Source of the DNA: Bacteroidia bacterium
GTDB taxonomy: Bacteria > Bacteroidota > Bacteroidia > Palsa-965
Reading direction: 5' to 3'
NCBI GenBank assembly: GCA_025454955.1
Contig: JALONL010000014.1
Location: forward strand, 1 to 64,000
Length of the DNA: 64,000 nt
Of the stretch, positions 44,250 to 52,351 are shown piece by piece (position 1 is the first letter of the stretch; each line of letters starts with the position of its first letter). The position numbers were made by a program, and so were the translations under genes. The notes under the pieces are model-generated. The model was not told where the DNA came from and did no database searches. It was given only the letters and a program-made list of their open reading frames with translations.

Positions 44250-45761
44250 ATGAAGAACCACATAGTATTCCATTTTATTGGCTTCTGTTTTTTGATTCTG
44301 GTTAATTGTCAAAATAATTCTGAAATAATACCACCAGATGGTATGAAAATAAAGAACTCTAACTGCGGAATATCCTCATTCCAGTTCGAAGATATTTACA
44401 ATCCCGTACTCTCTCCTGAAAAACAGAAAATAGACTTTCAGGTAATTAGAAAAGTAATTGAAGAGGTAATGCCCGATTTGCATTTGAGATTCAGTCATGA
44501 ACGTGTAAAACAGCTCATGGATAGTATGCAAAATACTTTTACTGAACCATTGTCTGTTATTGATTATTATCGCAAAACGGCTCCCTTTCTTGATCAGTTT
44601 GCATGTTCACATACGAAGTATGATATGCGTCAGGAATTAATTGACAGTATAATCTATTGTGGCAGCTTTTTTTCCTATCCTTTGTATTATACGCATGATG
44701 AGCTATTTGTAAATACATATAGTCTCGATAATGAAACTGGCGGTAAAGTTTTGATGATAGATGGGGAAAGTATCCACAACTGGTTTTCCAAGTGCGATGA
44801 TTATATTTATTCCGATGTTTCTGTTCCTGCGCAACGATATTTTTTAGGCACTCAGATGAATTTGAAGAACTATCTGATAAATAGAAACAAAAAAAACACT
44901 ATTTCTCTACAGGTATATACTGACAGAGTTATCAAAATAGAACGAAACTATTCATCTTCACCTCCATATTTTATTGACAATGGGATTATATCGGTGTTTT
45001 CAAGGCAAAATGACTGTATAATTAATGATTCCTCAGGTATCGCAAGGTTGATTGTGAATAATTTTCAACCTGAAAATACTATCAGCACTCCATTTAGTAA
45101 TTTTTTAATTAATTCAATGGAACTAATCAGATTAAAAAAAATAAAACAATTAGTTCTTGACCTTAGGGATAATCCCGGTGGATTAGATCATCATGAACTT
45201 GAGTTGCGTAGTTTTTTCTCAACCGATAAACTTAGTGCAGTTAAATCGCAAAAAGTAAGGACACTTACCTATCCATGTGATTCAATTGCTAATCAGACCT
45301 TTCAGAATACTAATTTATCTGTAATCAATACTAATCTAAAGAGTTTTTTTAAGCCATCTGAAAATTGGGGATATGATTGTATTCAAGAATCGATCTATTC
45401 CATAAAACCGCAAAAAATGCAATATGATGGCGAAATACTCATACTTATAAATGAAGGAACTAATTCAGCCGCCCTCAGGCTTGCCTATTTTCTCAGATCA
45501 TATTGTAATTGTAAAATAGCCGGACAGTCGCCAGCCAGCCGTGCTACTTATTCAAACGCTGGTTATTTAATTAAATATAAACTGAAATACAGCAAGATTA
45601 CTCTGACGGTCCCACTTTATTACCGGGAAAACTGGGGAGACCCGGCGCATACATTATCAAATGGGCAATTAAAAATTGACTATCCGATCAAATTTACCCG
45701 TGAAAATTTTGTAAATCGAATTGATCCCTATGAAGTATTTGTAAACTCGTATTACAAATAA
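44250..45761 (+). CDS. S41-type peptidase-like lipoprotein, AT-rich
   Basis: 503 residues with a lipoprotein signal, IGFCFLILVNC. The C-terminal half has S41 (tail-specific/Tsp-like) motifs: VLDLRDNPGG near residue 310 and LINEGTNSAALRLAYFL near 400, where the Ser of TNSAA is at the usual nucleophile position. Then come the PASRATYSNAG and DYPIKF segments. Classic Tsp proteins have a PDZ domain; none is evident here, so this is a divergent member. The DNA is clearly more AT-rich than the surrounding genes, which suggests acquisition. It ends with a strong bidirectional terminator. Confidence 0.72.
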   Translation: MKNHIVFHFIGFCFLILVNCQNNSEIIPPDGMKIKNSNCGISSFQFEDIYNPVLSPEKQKIDFQVIRKVIEEVMPDLHLRFSHERVKQLMDSMQNTFTEPLSVIDYYRKTAPFLDQFACSHTKYDMRQELIDSIIYCGSFFSYPLYYTHDELFVNTYSLDNETGGKVLMIDGESIHNWFSKCDDYIYSDVSVPAQRYFLGTQMNLKNYLINRNKKNTISLQVYTDRVIKIERNYSSSPPYFIDNGIISVFSRQNDCIINDSSGIARLIVNNFQPENTISTPFSNFLINSMELIRLKKIKQLVLDLRDNPGGLDHHELELRSFFSTDKLSAVKSQKVRTLTYPCDSIANQTFQNTNLSVINTNLKSFFKPSENWGYDCIQESIYSIKPQKMQYDGEILILINEGTNSAALRLAYFLRSYCNCKIAGQSPASRATYSNAGYLIKYKLKYSKITLTVPLYYRENWGDPAHTLSNGQLKIDYPIKFTRENFVNRIDPYEVFVNSYYK

Positions 45762-45798
45762 AAAAACCGCCTGAAAACAATCGTTTCCAGGCGGTTTT
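45761..45798. terminator. Bidirectional intrinsic terminator
   Basis: AAAACCGCCTG...CAGGCGGTTTT forms a long stem with an A-run on one side and a T-run on the other. It separates the S41-type gene (plus strand) from the convergent glutathione peroxidase gene (minus strand). Confidence 0.88.
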
Positions 45799-45813
45799 CA
45801 CTTCACTAAAACC

Positions 45814-46365
45814 CTACTTCTTCACCCACTCCAAAATTTCCTTACACATCGGGCTTTCCTGCGGGCCTACATGCCCCACATACTTCCCGTTTTCATCAAT
45901 CATAAACTTCTGGAAATTCCACTGCACGGGCGCATTTTCCACGCCGTTTTGTGCTTTTTCGGTGAGCCAGTGATAGATGGGGTGCATGTTTTCACCTTTC
46001 ACATCAATCTTTTCCATCATCTGGAAGGTTACACCGTAGTTTTTCTGGCAGAAAGTCTGGATTTCCTCGTTGGTGCCGGGTTCCTGTTTCATGAAATTGT
46101 TGGCGGGAAAGCCTACAATCATAAATTTTCCGTCTTTGCCGTAGGTATCATAAAGCTCCTGAAGCTGTTTGTATTGCGGGGTGAGTCCGCACTCGGAAGC
46201 GGTGTTTACAATTAATACTTTTTTGCCTTTGAGTGTGCTGAAATCGAACGGTTTGCCGTCGATGCTGTTGGCTTTGAAATCGTAAAGCGTTTTGGTGGCA
46301 GTTTGTGGTGTTTGCATGGCTAATGTGCTTACGGCAAGTGCCGCGATGATGAGTATGTGTTTCAT
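45814..46365 (-). CDS. Glutathione peroxidase-family peroxidase
   Basis: 183 residues with signal peptide MKHILIIAALAVSTLAM, start at 46365. The catalytic tetrad regions are visible: Cys59 in NTASECGLT, GFPANNFMKQEPG, and WNFQKFMID with Trp and Asn. Cysteine replaces selenocysteine, and the loop needed for tetramers is absent, so the enzyme is probably thioredoxin-dependent. The signal sequence indicates a periplasmic location, where it would remove peroxides. It has its own promoter, divergent from the ccm operon. Confidence 0.9.
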   Translation of the reverse strand: MKHILIIAALAVSTLAMQTPQTATKTLYDFKANSIDGKPFDFSTLKGKKVLIVNTASECGLTPQYKQLQELYDTYGKDGKFMIVGFPANNFMKQEPGTNEEIQTFCQKNYGVTFQMMEKIDVKGENMHPIYHWLTEKAQNGVENAPVQWNFQKFMIDENGKYVGHVGPQESPMCKEILEWVKK

Positions 46366-46389
46366 GAGAATTTGATTAATCCTGTAATA

Positions 46390-46397
46390 CAAACATA
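46390..46397 (-). promoter_or_regulatory. Promoter -7 element of the glutathione peroxidase gene
   Basis: The minus strand reads TATGTTTG, an exact TAnnTTTG match, 24 bases before the ATG at 46365. A good -33 element was not found. It is back to back with the ccm promoter. Confidence 0.45.
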
Positions 46398-46420
46398 CGC
46401 AAACCCGGTTTGTTCGGATG

Positions 46421-46447
46421 TTGGGCTGCGAATTCGTGTTAACTTTG
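46421..46447 (+). promoter_or_regulatory. Promoter of the ccm operon
   Basis: TTG (46421-46423), a 16-base spacer and TAACTTTG (46440-46447), an exact -7 element, 6 bases before the ccmB ATG at 46454. The transcript would be almost leaderless. Confidence 0.55.
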
Positions 46448-46453
46448 CGGCCA

Positions 46454-47113
46454 ATGGTGCTGGCACAAACCCTGAGTCTGTTTCGCCGCGAGCTGCTTAC
46501 CGAGCAGCGTAGGCGCTATGCGTTTTTCGGGGTGTTGCTGTATGTGGTGGCCACGGTGTTTGTGAGCCGCTACAGTTTCAGGGTGGTGCGCGAGGTGCCG
46601 GTGTGGAATGCGCTGTTCTGGATTATCCTGCTCTTTGCCTCGGTAATTGCCGTGGCGCGGAGCTTTGCGCAGGAAAGCAGCGGACGTTTGCTCTACCTCT
46701 ACACCCTGGCCGATCCGCGGGCGGTACTGTTTGCCAAACTGCTTTATAATTCGCTTTTAATGATTGTGCTGGGGCTTACCGGACTGGCCGTTTTTGGCAT
46801 TGTGGTAAACTACCCGGTGGCCGATACGCCGCTGTTTTTGCTTACGCTGGTGCTGGGCTGCATGGGGCTGGCGGGCACGTTTACACTCATTTCGGCCATT
46901 GCTTCCAAGGCAGGGAACAATTTTGCGTTAATGTCGGTGCTGGGCTTTCCGGTGGTGCTGCCCATGCTGCTGGCCATAATAAGAGCCTCTAAAATGGCGG
47001 CCGACGGTACGGGCTGGGACGGTGCGGCCATGTATCTGGGGATAATAATCGCGTTAAACGTGATTGTTGTCACGCTTTCCGGCCTGTTATTTCCGTACCT
47101 TTGGCGCGATTAA
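46454..47113 (+). CDS. ccmB: Heme exporter CcmB, ABC-type membrane subunit
   Basis: 219 residues, six membrane helices. FRRELLTEQRRRYAFFGVL and FASVIAVARSFAQESSGRLLYLYTLADPRAVLFAKLL (in short runs) are typical of CcmB, the membrane part of the CcmAB transporter that releases heme-loaded CcmE. No CcmA ATPase gene follows, so it must be elsewhere. I start at 46454 because the promoter overlaps upstream codons. First gene of the operon ccmB-ccmC-ccmD-ccmE-ccmF. Confidence 0.92.
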   Translation: MVLAQTLSLFRRELLTEQRRRYAFFGVLLYVVATVFVSRYSFRVVREVPVWNALFWIILLFASVIAVARSFAQESSGRLLYLYTLADPRAVLFAKLLYNSLLMIVLGLTGLAVFGIVVNYPVADTPLFLLTLVLGCMGLAGTFTLISAIASKAGNNFALMSVLGFPVVLPMLLAIIRASKMAADGTGWDGAAMYLGIIIALNVIVVTLSGLLFPYLWRD

Positions 47114-47130
47114 AAAAGGCAACCGTATTT

Positions 47131-48162
47131 ATGAAACTATCCTGGTGGAAATGGGCTTGTGTGGTGCTGCTGATTTACACTTTTACTGCTGGCCTGCTTG
47201 TGCCCATGGCTCCGGGCATCCTCCGCGTTTCGCCCGATAATCTTTCCACCGCCGCCGCGCCTTTTACCGTTAAAGTACATGGCTACAATACCCGGTTTTT
47301 AAGCAATCAGAACAGCCTGCAGGCCTGGCTGCTCAACGATAAAACCCAGGTAGCGGCCACCACGGCAAAAGCCCTGAGCGAAACCGAAGCCGAACTCACT
47401 TTCCCCGCCCTTGCCCCACTCCAAAAACCCGTTTTCGACCTGTTTGTAAATGATGATGCAGACGGCACTTTGGTAATGGCCAGCGCCATAGCCACCACCG
47501 ACAGTATTTCGGCCATAAGCCCGGTAAGTAAGATTAGCGTGAAAAACGAGAAGGAAGATTACTTCGCCTTCCCTTTCCAGCACATTCTTTACGAATCTAT
47601 CCGCAACCTGTTTTTTCACGTACCCATGTGGTTTGCCATGATTGCGCTCATGGCCTGGGCCGTGTTTAACAACATCCGCTACCTGCGCGGCGGTCAGCAA
47701 AAGCATGATCTTATGGCGGCCGAGGCGGTAAACGCCGGTCTGGTATTTGGCGTGCTTGGCTTGCTTACCGGTTCGCTCTGGGCGCGTGTTACCTGGGGAA
47801 GCTGGTGGGTTGACGATATAAAACTCAACGGGACCGCCATAACCATGCTGGCCTACATGGCCTACGTAGTGCTGCGCGGCGCGGTTGACGACGAACAGAA
47901 ACGCGCCCGCATTTCGGCCGTGTACAGCATTTTTGCGTTTGTAATGATGCTGGTACTCATAGGCGTACTGCCCCGCCTGAGCGGCAACGACTCGCTGCAC
48001 CCCGGCAACGGCGGCAACCCGGCTTTCGGGCAGTATGATCTTGACAGCCATTTGCGTGCCGTGTTTTACGCCGCCTGTCTGGGCTGGATTCTGCTCGGAT
48101 TCTGGGTGTATAACCTGCGCTACCGCATACGCTTACTAAACGAAAAAATACATCACGCATAA
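47131..48162 (+). CDS. ccmC: Cytochrome c maturation protein CcmC/CcsA with periplasmic insert
   Basis: 343 residues. The core has six helices, the conserved His in FFHVPMWF, and the tryptophan-rich WGSWWVDD loop that binds heme. Between helices 1 and 2 lies an extra periplasmic region of about 110 residues (VPMAPGILRVSPDN...VTVKVHGYNTRFL-like) with an Ig-like look; such inserts occur in Bacteroidota CcmC proteins. It delivers heme to CcmE together with CcmD. It begins 17 bases after ccmB. Confidence 0.92.
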   Translation: MKLSWWKWACVVLLIYTFTAGLLVPMAPGILRVSPDNLSTAAAPFTVKVHGYNTRFLSNQNSLQAWLLNDKTQVAATTAKALSETEAELTFPALAPLQKPVFDLFVNDDADGTLVMASAIATTDSISAISPVSKISVKNEKEDYFAFPFQHILYESIRNLFFHVPMWFAMIALMAWAVFNNIRYLRGGQQKHDLMAAEAVNAGLVFGVLGLLTGSLWARVTWGSWWVDDIKLNGTAITMLAYMAYVVLRGAVDDEQKRARISAVYSIFAFVMMLVLIGVLPRLSGNDSLHPGNGGNPAFGQYDLDSHLRAVFYAACLGWILLGFWVYNLRYRIRLLNEKIHHA

Positions 48163-48164
48163 CG

Positions 48165-48401
48165 ATGCGCACCATGATAAAACGTTTTCTCTTTCTGCTC
48201 GTAACGGCTTTGCTAACCACGCAAACCGCCTTTGCACAAAATGCCGACGAGCAGCTTACCCAAACCCTGCGCGGCAGCGGGTTGTTTAATGTAATCATTG
48301 CCTGCATAGCCATTGTGCTTTTGGGCCTGCTCATTGCCATTATCCGCCTCGAACGCAAAGTATCGAAACTCGAAAAAGAACATCAAGCCAGGCAGTCATG
48401 A
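48165..48401 (+). CDS. ccmD: Small CcmD-like membrane protein
   Basis: 78 residues with an N-terminal hydrophobic segment (IKRFLFLLVTALLTTQTAFAQ, shown in short form) and one helix, NVIIACIAIVLLGLLIAIIR, followed by a charged coiled tail (RLERKVSKLEKEHQ). Position between ccmC and ccmE and size match CcmD, which tethers CcmE to CcmC. It overlaps ccmE by 4 bases (ATGA). A second ATG at 48174 is possible as start. Confidence 0.8.
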   Translation: MRTMIKRFLFLLVTALLTTQTAFAQNADEQLTQTLRGSGLFNVIIACIAIVLLGLLIAIIRLERKVSKLEKEHQARQS

Positions 48402-48793
48402 AAAAGACGCACATCATAAGCATAGTTATCATTGCCGCCGCCATTGTATTTCTGGTGAGCATGTTAAGCAACTCAAGCACCTACGCCGATTTTAACGAGG
48501 CCGCACGCCTTGGCCCCGACGAAGACGTACACGTAGCCGGGCAGCTTGTGCGCACCAAGCCTATGGAATACAACCCGCAGGTGGATGCCAACCGCTTTGT
48601 GTTTTACATGACAGACCGCAACAACGAGGAGCGCAAAGTGGTTCTGCTCAAATCGAAACCGCAGGACTTTGAACGCACGCCGCAGGTAGTGGCCATTGGC
48701 TCTATGAAAGGCAATGAGTTTGTGGCCAAAGATGTGCTCATGAAATGCCCGTCGAAATACAACGACGGTAAAGACGGGATGGCAAACAAATAA
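48398..48793 (+). CDS. ccmE: Heme chaperone CcmE, CxxxY type
   Basis: 131 residues: one N-terminal helix (IISIVIIAAAIVFLVSML) then an OB-fold beta domain (VHVAGQLVRTKPMEYN, NRFVFYMTDR, VVAIGSMKGNEFVAKDVLMKCPSKY). In most bacteria heme is bound to a His in HxxxY; here the matching motif is CPSKY (Cys117, Tyr121), a CxxxY variant as described for Desulfovibrio-type and some archaeal CcmE. Such systems can lack CcmH and CcmG, in line with their absence here. Coupled to ccmD by ATGA overlap. Confidence 0.9.
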   Translation: MKKTHIISIVIIAAAIVFLVSMLSNSSTYADFNEAARLGPDEDVHVAGQLVRTKPMEYNPQVDANRFVFYMTDRNNEERKVVLLKSKPQDFERTPQVVAIGSMKGNEFVAKDVLMKCPSKYNDGKDGMANK

Positions 48794-48814
48794 TCGCCTG
48801 CAAAGGCCGCAGCA

Positions 48815-51559
48815 ATGGACATTGATTATATCGGCGAACAGCCGTGGTGGGGAATTATAGGGCACAGCAGCGTGGTGCTGGCGTTTGTTACGGCTGTGTT
48901 TTCGGCCCTCGTTAACTTTCTGCGCGCCCGCGACCGGCAATTAGGTGAGGACAACTGGCGACGGCCCGCACGCATTATTTATTACACCCACTTCTTTGCC
49001 GTGGCAGCCATTTTCCTTACGCTGCTGCTCATGATCTGGAATCACCGGTTCGAGTATCAGTATGTATGGCAGCATTCCAAGCGCGATATGGCCATGAACT
49101 ACATTCTGGCCTGCCTCTGGGAAGGACAGGAAGGCAGCACGCTGCTCTGGCTCTTGTGGCACTCGGTAATCGGGCTTATTATTATACGTACGGCGAAAGA
49201 ATGGGAAGCGCCGGTAATTTCGGTAATGTCGCTGGTGCAGGTTTTCTTAGCCATGATGCTGCTGGGCTGGTACTTTGGCGATGTGCATGTGGGCAGCAGC
49301 CCGTTTACACTCATCCGCGAGCGCGAAGAAAACATCGGCCTGCCCTGGACCATGAAAGCCGATTACCTTACGTTGCCGGCTTTCAGCGACGGACGCGGGC
49401 TTAATCCGCTGCTGCAGAATTACTGGATGACCATTCACCCGCCCACGCTGTTTCTGGGCTTTGCATTAGTTACCGTGCCTTTTGCCTTTGCCATAAGCGC
49501 ACTCTGGCTCAAACGCTGGAACGACTGGCAACGCCCTGCCCTGCCCTGGGCGTTTACCGGTGTGGGCATTCTGGGCATTGGCATTCTCATGGGCGGTGCG
49601 TGGGCGTATGAGTCGCTGAGCTTTGGCGGTTTCTGGGCCTGGGATCCGGTTGAAAATGCCTCGCTGGTGCCTTGGCTTACGTTGGTGGGCGCGGCGCATG
49701 TAATGCTTATTTACCGCATCAAGGGGCAGTCGCTGTTTACCACGCTGTTTCTTACCATTATTTCGTTCCTGCTCATTGTTTATTCCACCTTCCTCACCAA
49801 AAGCGGCGTGCTTTCCGAAACCTCGGTACACGCATTTACCGAAGACGGACTGAACCACGAATTGGTGTGGTTTATGTCGTTTTTCCTCTGGCTTTCGGTG
49901 ATGCTGTTTTTGCCCAACCGCATTTCGCGCTTGGTATATTCAGGAGCAGCCATCATGTTCGGGGTGTTGTTTGTAATGAATATGGTGGCCCCGGCCATGC
50001 TTATTTTCCTCATTATTTCGCTGGCCGGGCTTATTTACGGTTACCGCACACAGTTCAGGCAAAAGGGCGAGGAAGAAGAACTCTGGTCGCGCGAGTTCTG
50101 GATGTTTATAGGTTCGCTGCTGCTTACGTTTGTGGCAATTATTGTAATTGTTTATACCTCATCGCCGGTAATAAACCGTTTCCTGCGCGTGGGGCCGGTG
50201 CATGATTTCTTCCATTGGATGTACGACCTTGCCCCCGGCAGCGGAATGCTCAAGCAACTGGCCGAAGCTAAAATGGCTCCGGGCAACGATGTGGTGGATT
50301 TTTACAACCGCTGGACAATTCCGTTTACCATACTCATTGTATTGCTGGCGGCGGCTACGCAGTTTTTCAAATACAAGAAAGACGAGTTTGGTGTGTTTGC
50401 CAAAAAAATACGCCGTTCGTTCTTCCTCAGTGCGGCAATATCGCTGCCGCTTATGGTGCTGCTTTATTTCAACAGCGACTGGAGCGATCCCGGTTTCGAC
50501 CGGCAGTATATGAGCATAATGAATGCGCTGTTGTTGTTTGTCACAATTTTCACCGTGCTTTCAAACGGCGATTACTGGCTTAAAATACTCAAAGGCCGCA
50601 TTAAAAACGCCGGTGCTTCCATTGCGCACATTGGCTTTGGGCTGCTCCTGCTGGGCGCGCTGGTTTCTACTTCCAAGAAAGACACCATTTCGCAGAATAC
50701 GTCGGAAGTTGACGTGCGTTCCATTGACCAAACCGGCGACAATGCCGCCAATATTTTCCTGCGCCGCGGCGATGTAATGCCTATGGGCGATTACATGGTG
50801 CGTTACACCGGCCGCGAATACAAATTGGTGGACGGCACGCCCTACGTGTATTTCAATGTCGATTACATGAAGAAAGACGCGGCCGGCCAGTTGGAAAATG
50901 CCTTTACCCTGCGTCCTTTCATTCAGATCAACGAGCGCATGGGCAATGCCGCCGAGCCTGATACGCGCCATTACCTGCACAAAGACATTTACACCTTCAT
51001 CAAATTTGTGCCCATGAGTTCGCTCGAAGCACCGGGCAAGGAAACCGACAACGATTACAGCACACCCAAAAACCACACCGTGGTTCCCGGCGATACCATT
51101 GCGTTGGACAACAGCATTGCCGTGCTCGATTCCATCTTCCCGGCCCGCAATGGCGTGGTAGATCTTGGTCCCACCGAAATTGGCGTAGCCGCCCGCTTCC
51201 GCGTAACCGGCCGTTCCAATACCGACGGCGATCTGAAAAACACCACACTCACCGGCTATTTCGTGGCCGATACCGCCAGCGGCCGCACCCGCCAGATTGA
51301 TGCCCGCGACAACGACCTCGGCCTTAAACTCACCTTCTACAAGGTAAATCCGCAGAACGGCCGCATAGACGTGTATGCCTCGGAACTGAACAGCGTAAAA
51401 CGCGATTTCATTGTAATGGAAGCTACCATTTTCCCGGCCATCAATATTTTGTGGATTGGCTGTCTGGTGATGCTTTTTGGCACTATGCTGGCGGTGAGAG
51501 ATCGCTGGAAGATGTTGCGGGTGGGGAAATCATCGAAAGAATCGAAAACAGAAGAATAG
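48815..51559 (+). CDS. ccmF: Cytochrome c heme lyase component CcmF
   Basis: 914 residues and about 15 helices. The signature GGFWAWDPVENASLVPWL (WWD-type heme motif) and conserved His residues in IHPPTLFLGFA and SVHAFTEDGLNHELVW identify CcmF. The C-terminal third is a large soluble, probably periplasmic, domain (VDVRSIDQTG...RFRVTGRS...YVASELNSVK, abridged). It attaches heme to apocytochrome CxxCH motifs. No CcmH or CcmG gene follows, so thioreduction of the apocytochrome must rely on other proteins. The operon appears to end here. Confidence 0.93.
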   Translation: MDIDYIGEQPWWGIIGHSSVVLAFVTAVFSALVNFLRARDRQLGEDNWRRPARIIYYTHFFAVAAIFLTLLLMIWNHRFEYQYVWQHSKRDMAMNYILACLWEGQEGSTLLWLLWHSVIGLIIIRTAKEWEAPVISVMSLVQVFLAMMLLGWYFGDVHVGSSPFTLIREREENIGLPWTMKADYLTLPAFSDGRGLNPLLQNYWMTIHPPTLFLGFALVTVPFAFAISALWLKRWNDWQRPALPWAFTGVGILGIGILMGGAWAYESLSFGGFWAWDPVENASLVPWLTLVGAAHVMLIYRIKGQSLFTTLFLTIISFLLIVYSTFLTKSGVLSETSVHAFTEDGLNHELVWFMSFFLWLSVMLFLPNRISRLVYSGAAIMFGVLFVMNMVAPAMLIFLIISLAGLIYGYRTQFRQKGEEEELWSREFWMFIGSLLLTFVAIIVIVYTSSPVINRFLRVGPVHDFFHWMYDLAPGSGMLKQLAEAKMAPGNDVVDFYNRWTIPFTILIVLLAAATQFFKYKKDEFGVFAKKIRRSFFLSAAISLPLMVLLYFNSDWSDPGFDRQYMSIMNALLLFVTIFTVLSNGDYWLKILKGRIKNAGASIAHIGFGLLLLGALVSTSKKDTISQNTSEVDVRSIDQTGDNAANIFLRRGDVMPMGDYMVRYTGREYKLVDGTPYVYFNVDYMKKDAAGQLENAFTLRPFIQINERMGNAAEPDTRHYLHKDIYTFIKFVPMSSLEAPGKETDNDYSTPKNHTVVPGDTIALDNSIAVLDSIFPARNGVVDLGPTEIGVAARFRVTGRSNTDGDLKNTTLTGYFVADTASGRTRQIDARDNDLGLKLTFYKVNPQNGRIDVYASELNSVKRDFIVMEATIFPAINILWIGCLVMLFGTMLAVRDRWKMLRVGKSSKESKTEE

Positions 51560-51812
51560 TTTTCCTGTTTATATGAAATCGGGTGGAATCTTTTGCCGGA
51601 TTTATTGATATATCTTAAACAGATCAGCATTTTGGCACTACTATATTTTCTCCATTAATCAATGGAATAAACATCCTCAAATCAGGCTATTCAATCCGTA
51701 CTATAATCTGATATTCTGACTCATAACATCTGAGTATTTTATTAAAATAATATAATAATTAATTGCAGATTTTTTTTCGCTGTTCTATGTTCGTCGTCAA
51801 AACAAACAGAAC
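51560..51812. other. AT-rich intergenic region after ccmF
   Basis: 253 bases, very AT-rich, with no gene and no clear terminator or exact promoter element. The run tttttttt at 51770-51777 precedes the DUF4177-like gene. Confidence 0.35.
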
Positions 51813-52037
51813 ATGGAATACAAAGTAGTTTACATTGCGCCGGTTCAGCGGTCAGATCAGAGTGGTCAATTAATTGCTCAGGATTTGGAAACTGTAATAA
51901 AGAAATACCATGCCGAAGGTTGGAACTATGAACGCATTGAATCTATTCAAACGTGGGTGCAGCCTTCATTGTGTTTTGCTCTGAATGGAGGGAAAGCCGG
52001 CTACTCTATCAACCAGATGATCATTTTCAGCCGATGA
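51813..52037 (+). CDS. DUF4177-like small protein
   Basis: 74 residues: MEYKVVYIAPV...IAQDLETVIKKYHAEGWNYERIESI...AGYSINQMIIFSR. This layout, a strand, a helix with HAEGWNYERI and a last strand, matches DUF4177 proteins, short alpha/beta proteins of unknown function. It is translationally coupled to the YidD-like gene through an ATGA overlap. Confidence 0.75.
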   Translation: MEYKVVYIAPVQRSDQSGQLIAQDLETVIKKYHAEGWNYERIESIQTWVQPSLCFALNGGKAGYSINQMIIFSR

Positions 52038-52333
52038 AATATTTACTTATTGCGATAATTAAACTTTACTGGAAACTAACTCCTCCGCACAAACGTCGTT
52101 GTTGTTGTTTCAAAGTTTCCTGCTCAAACTATGTGTTTCAGCAAGCGCAAAAGCACGGTTTCATTGCGGGATGGAAAGCTCTTACTTATCGGTTTCGCAC
52201 TTGTCGCAATGGAAGCAGACTTGTATGGCTGGAAAAAGAAAAAGTACTGTTAATGGTGCTTGCGAATGGGGATCAGTTGAATGAAAATGAAATTTCTGAA
52301 AATCTTGTCAGGAAATACAAAATACTTTTCTGA
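52034..52333 (+). CDS. yidD: YidD-like membrane insertion efficiency factor
   Basis: 99 residues. The YidD (formerly DUF37, haemolytic) core is visible as CCCFKVSCSNYVFQQAQKHG followed by FIAGWKALTYRFRTCRNG; the conserved SCSxY and the Arg/Cys-rich second half match. Canonical YidD is about 70-85 residues and sits between rnpA and yidC. Here it has a longer C-terminus and lies with a DUF4177-like gene, so it may be a second, specialised copy. The start at 52034 overlaps the upstream stop by 4 bases. Confidence 0.78.
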   Translation: MKYLLIAIIKLYWKLTPPHKRRCCCFKVSCSNYVFQQAQKHGFIAGWKALTYRFRTCRNGSRLVWLEKEKVLLMVLANGDQLNENEISENLVRKYKILF

Positions 52334-52351
52334 TTATGAGGCTGAAGTAAT

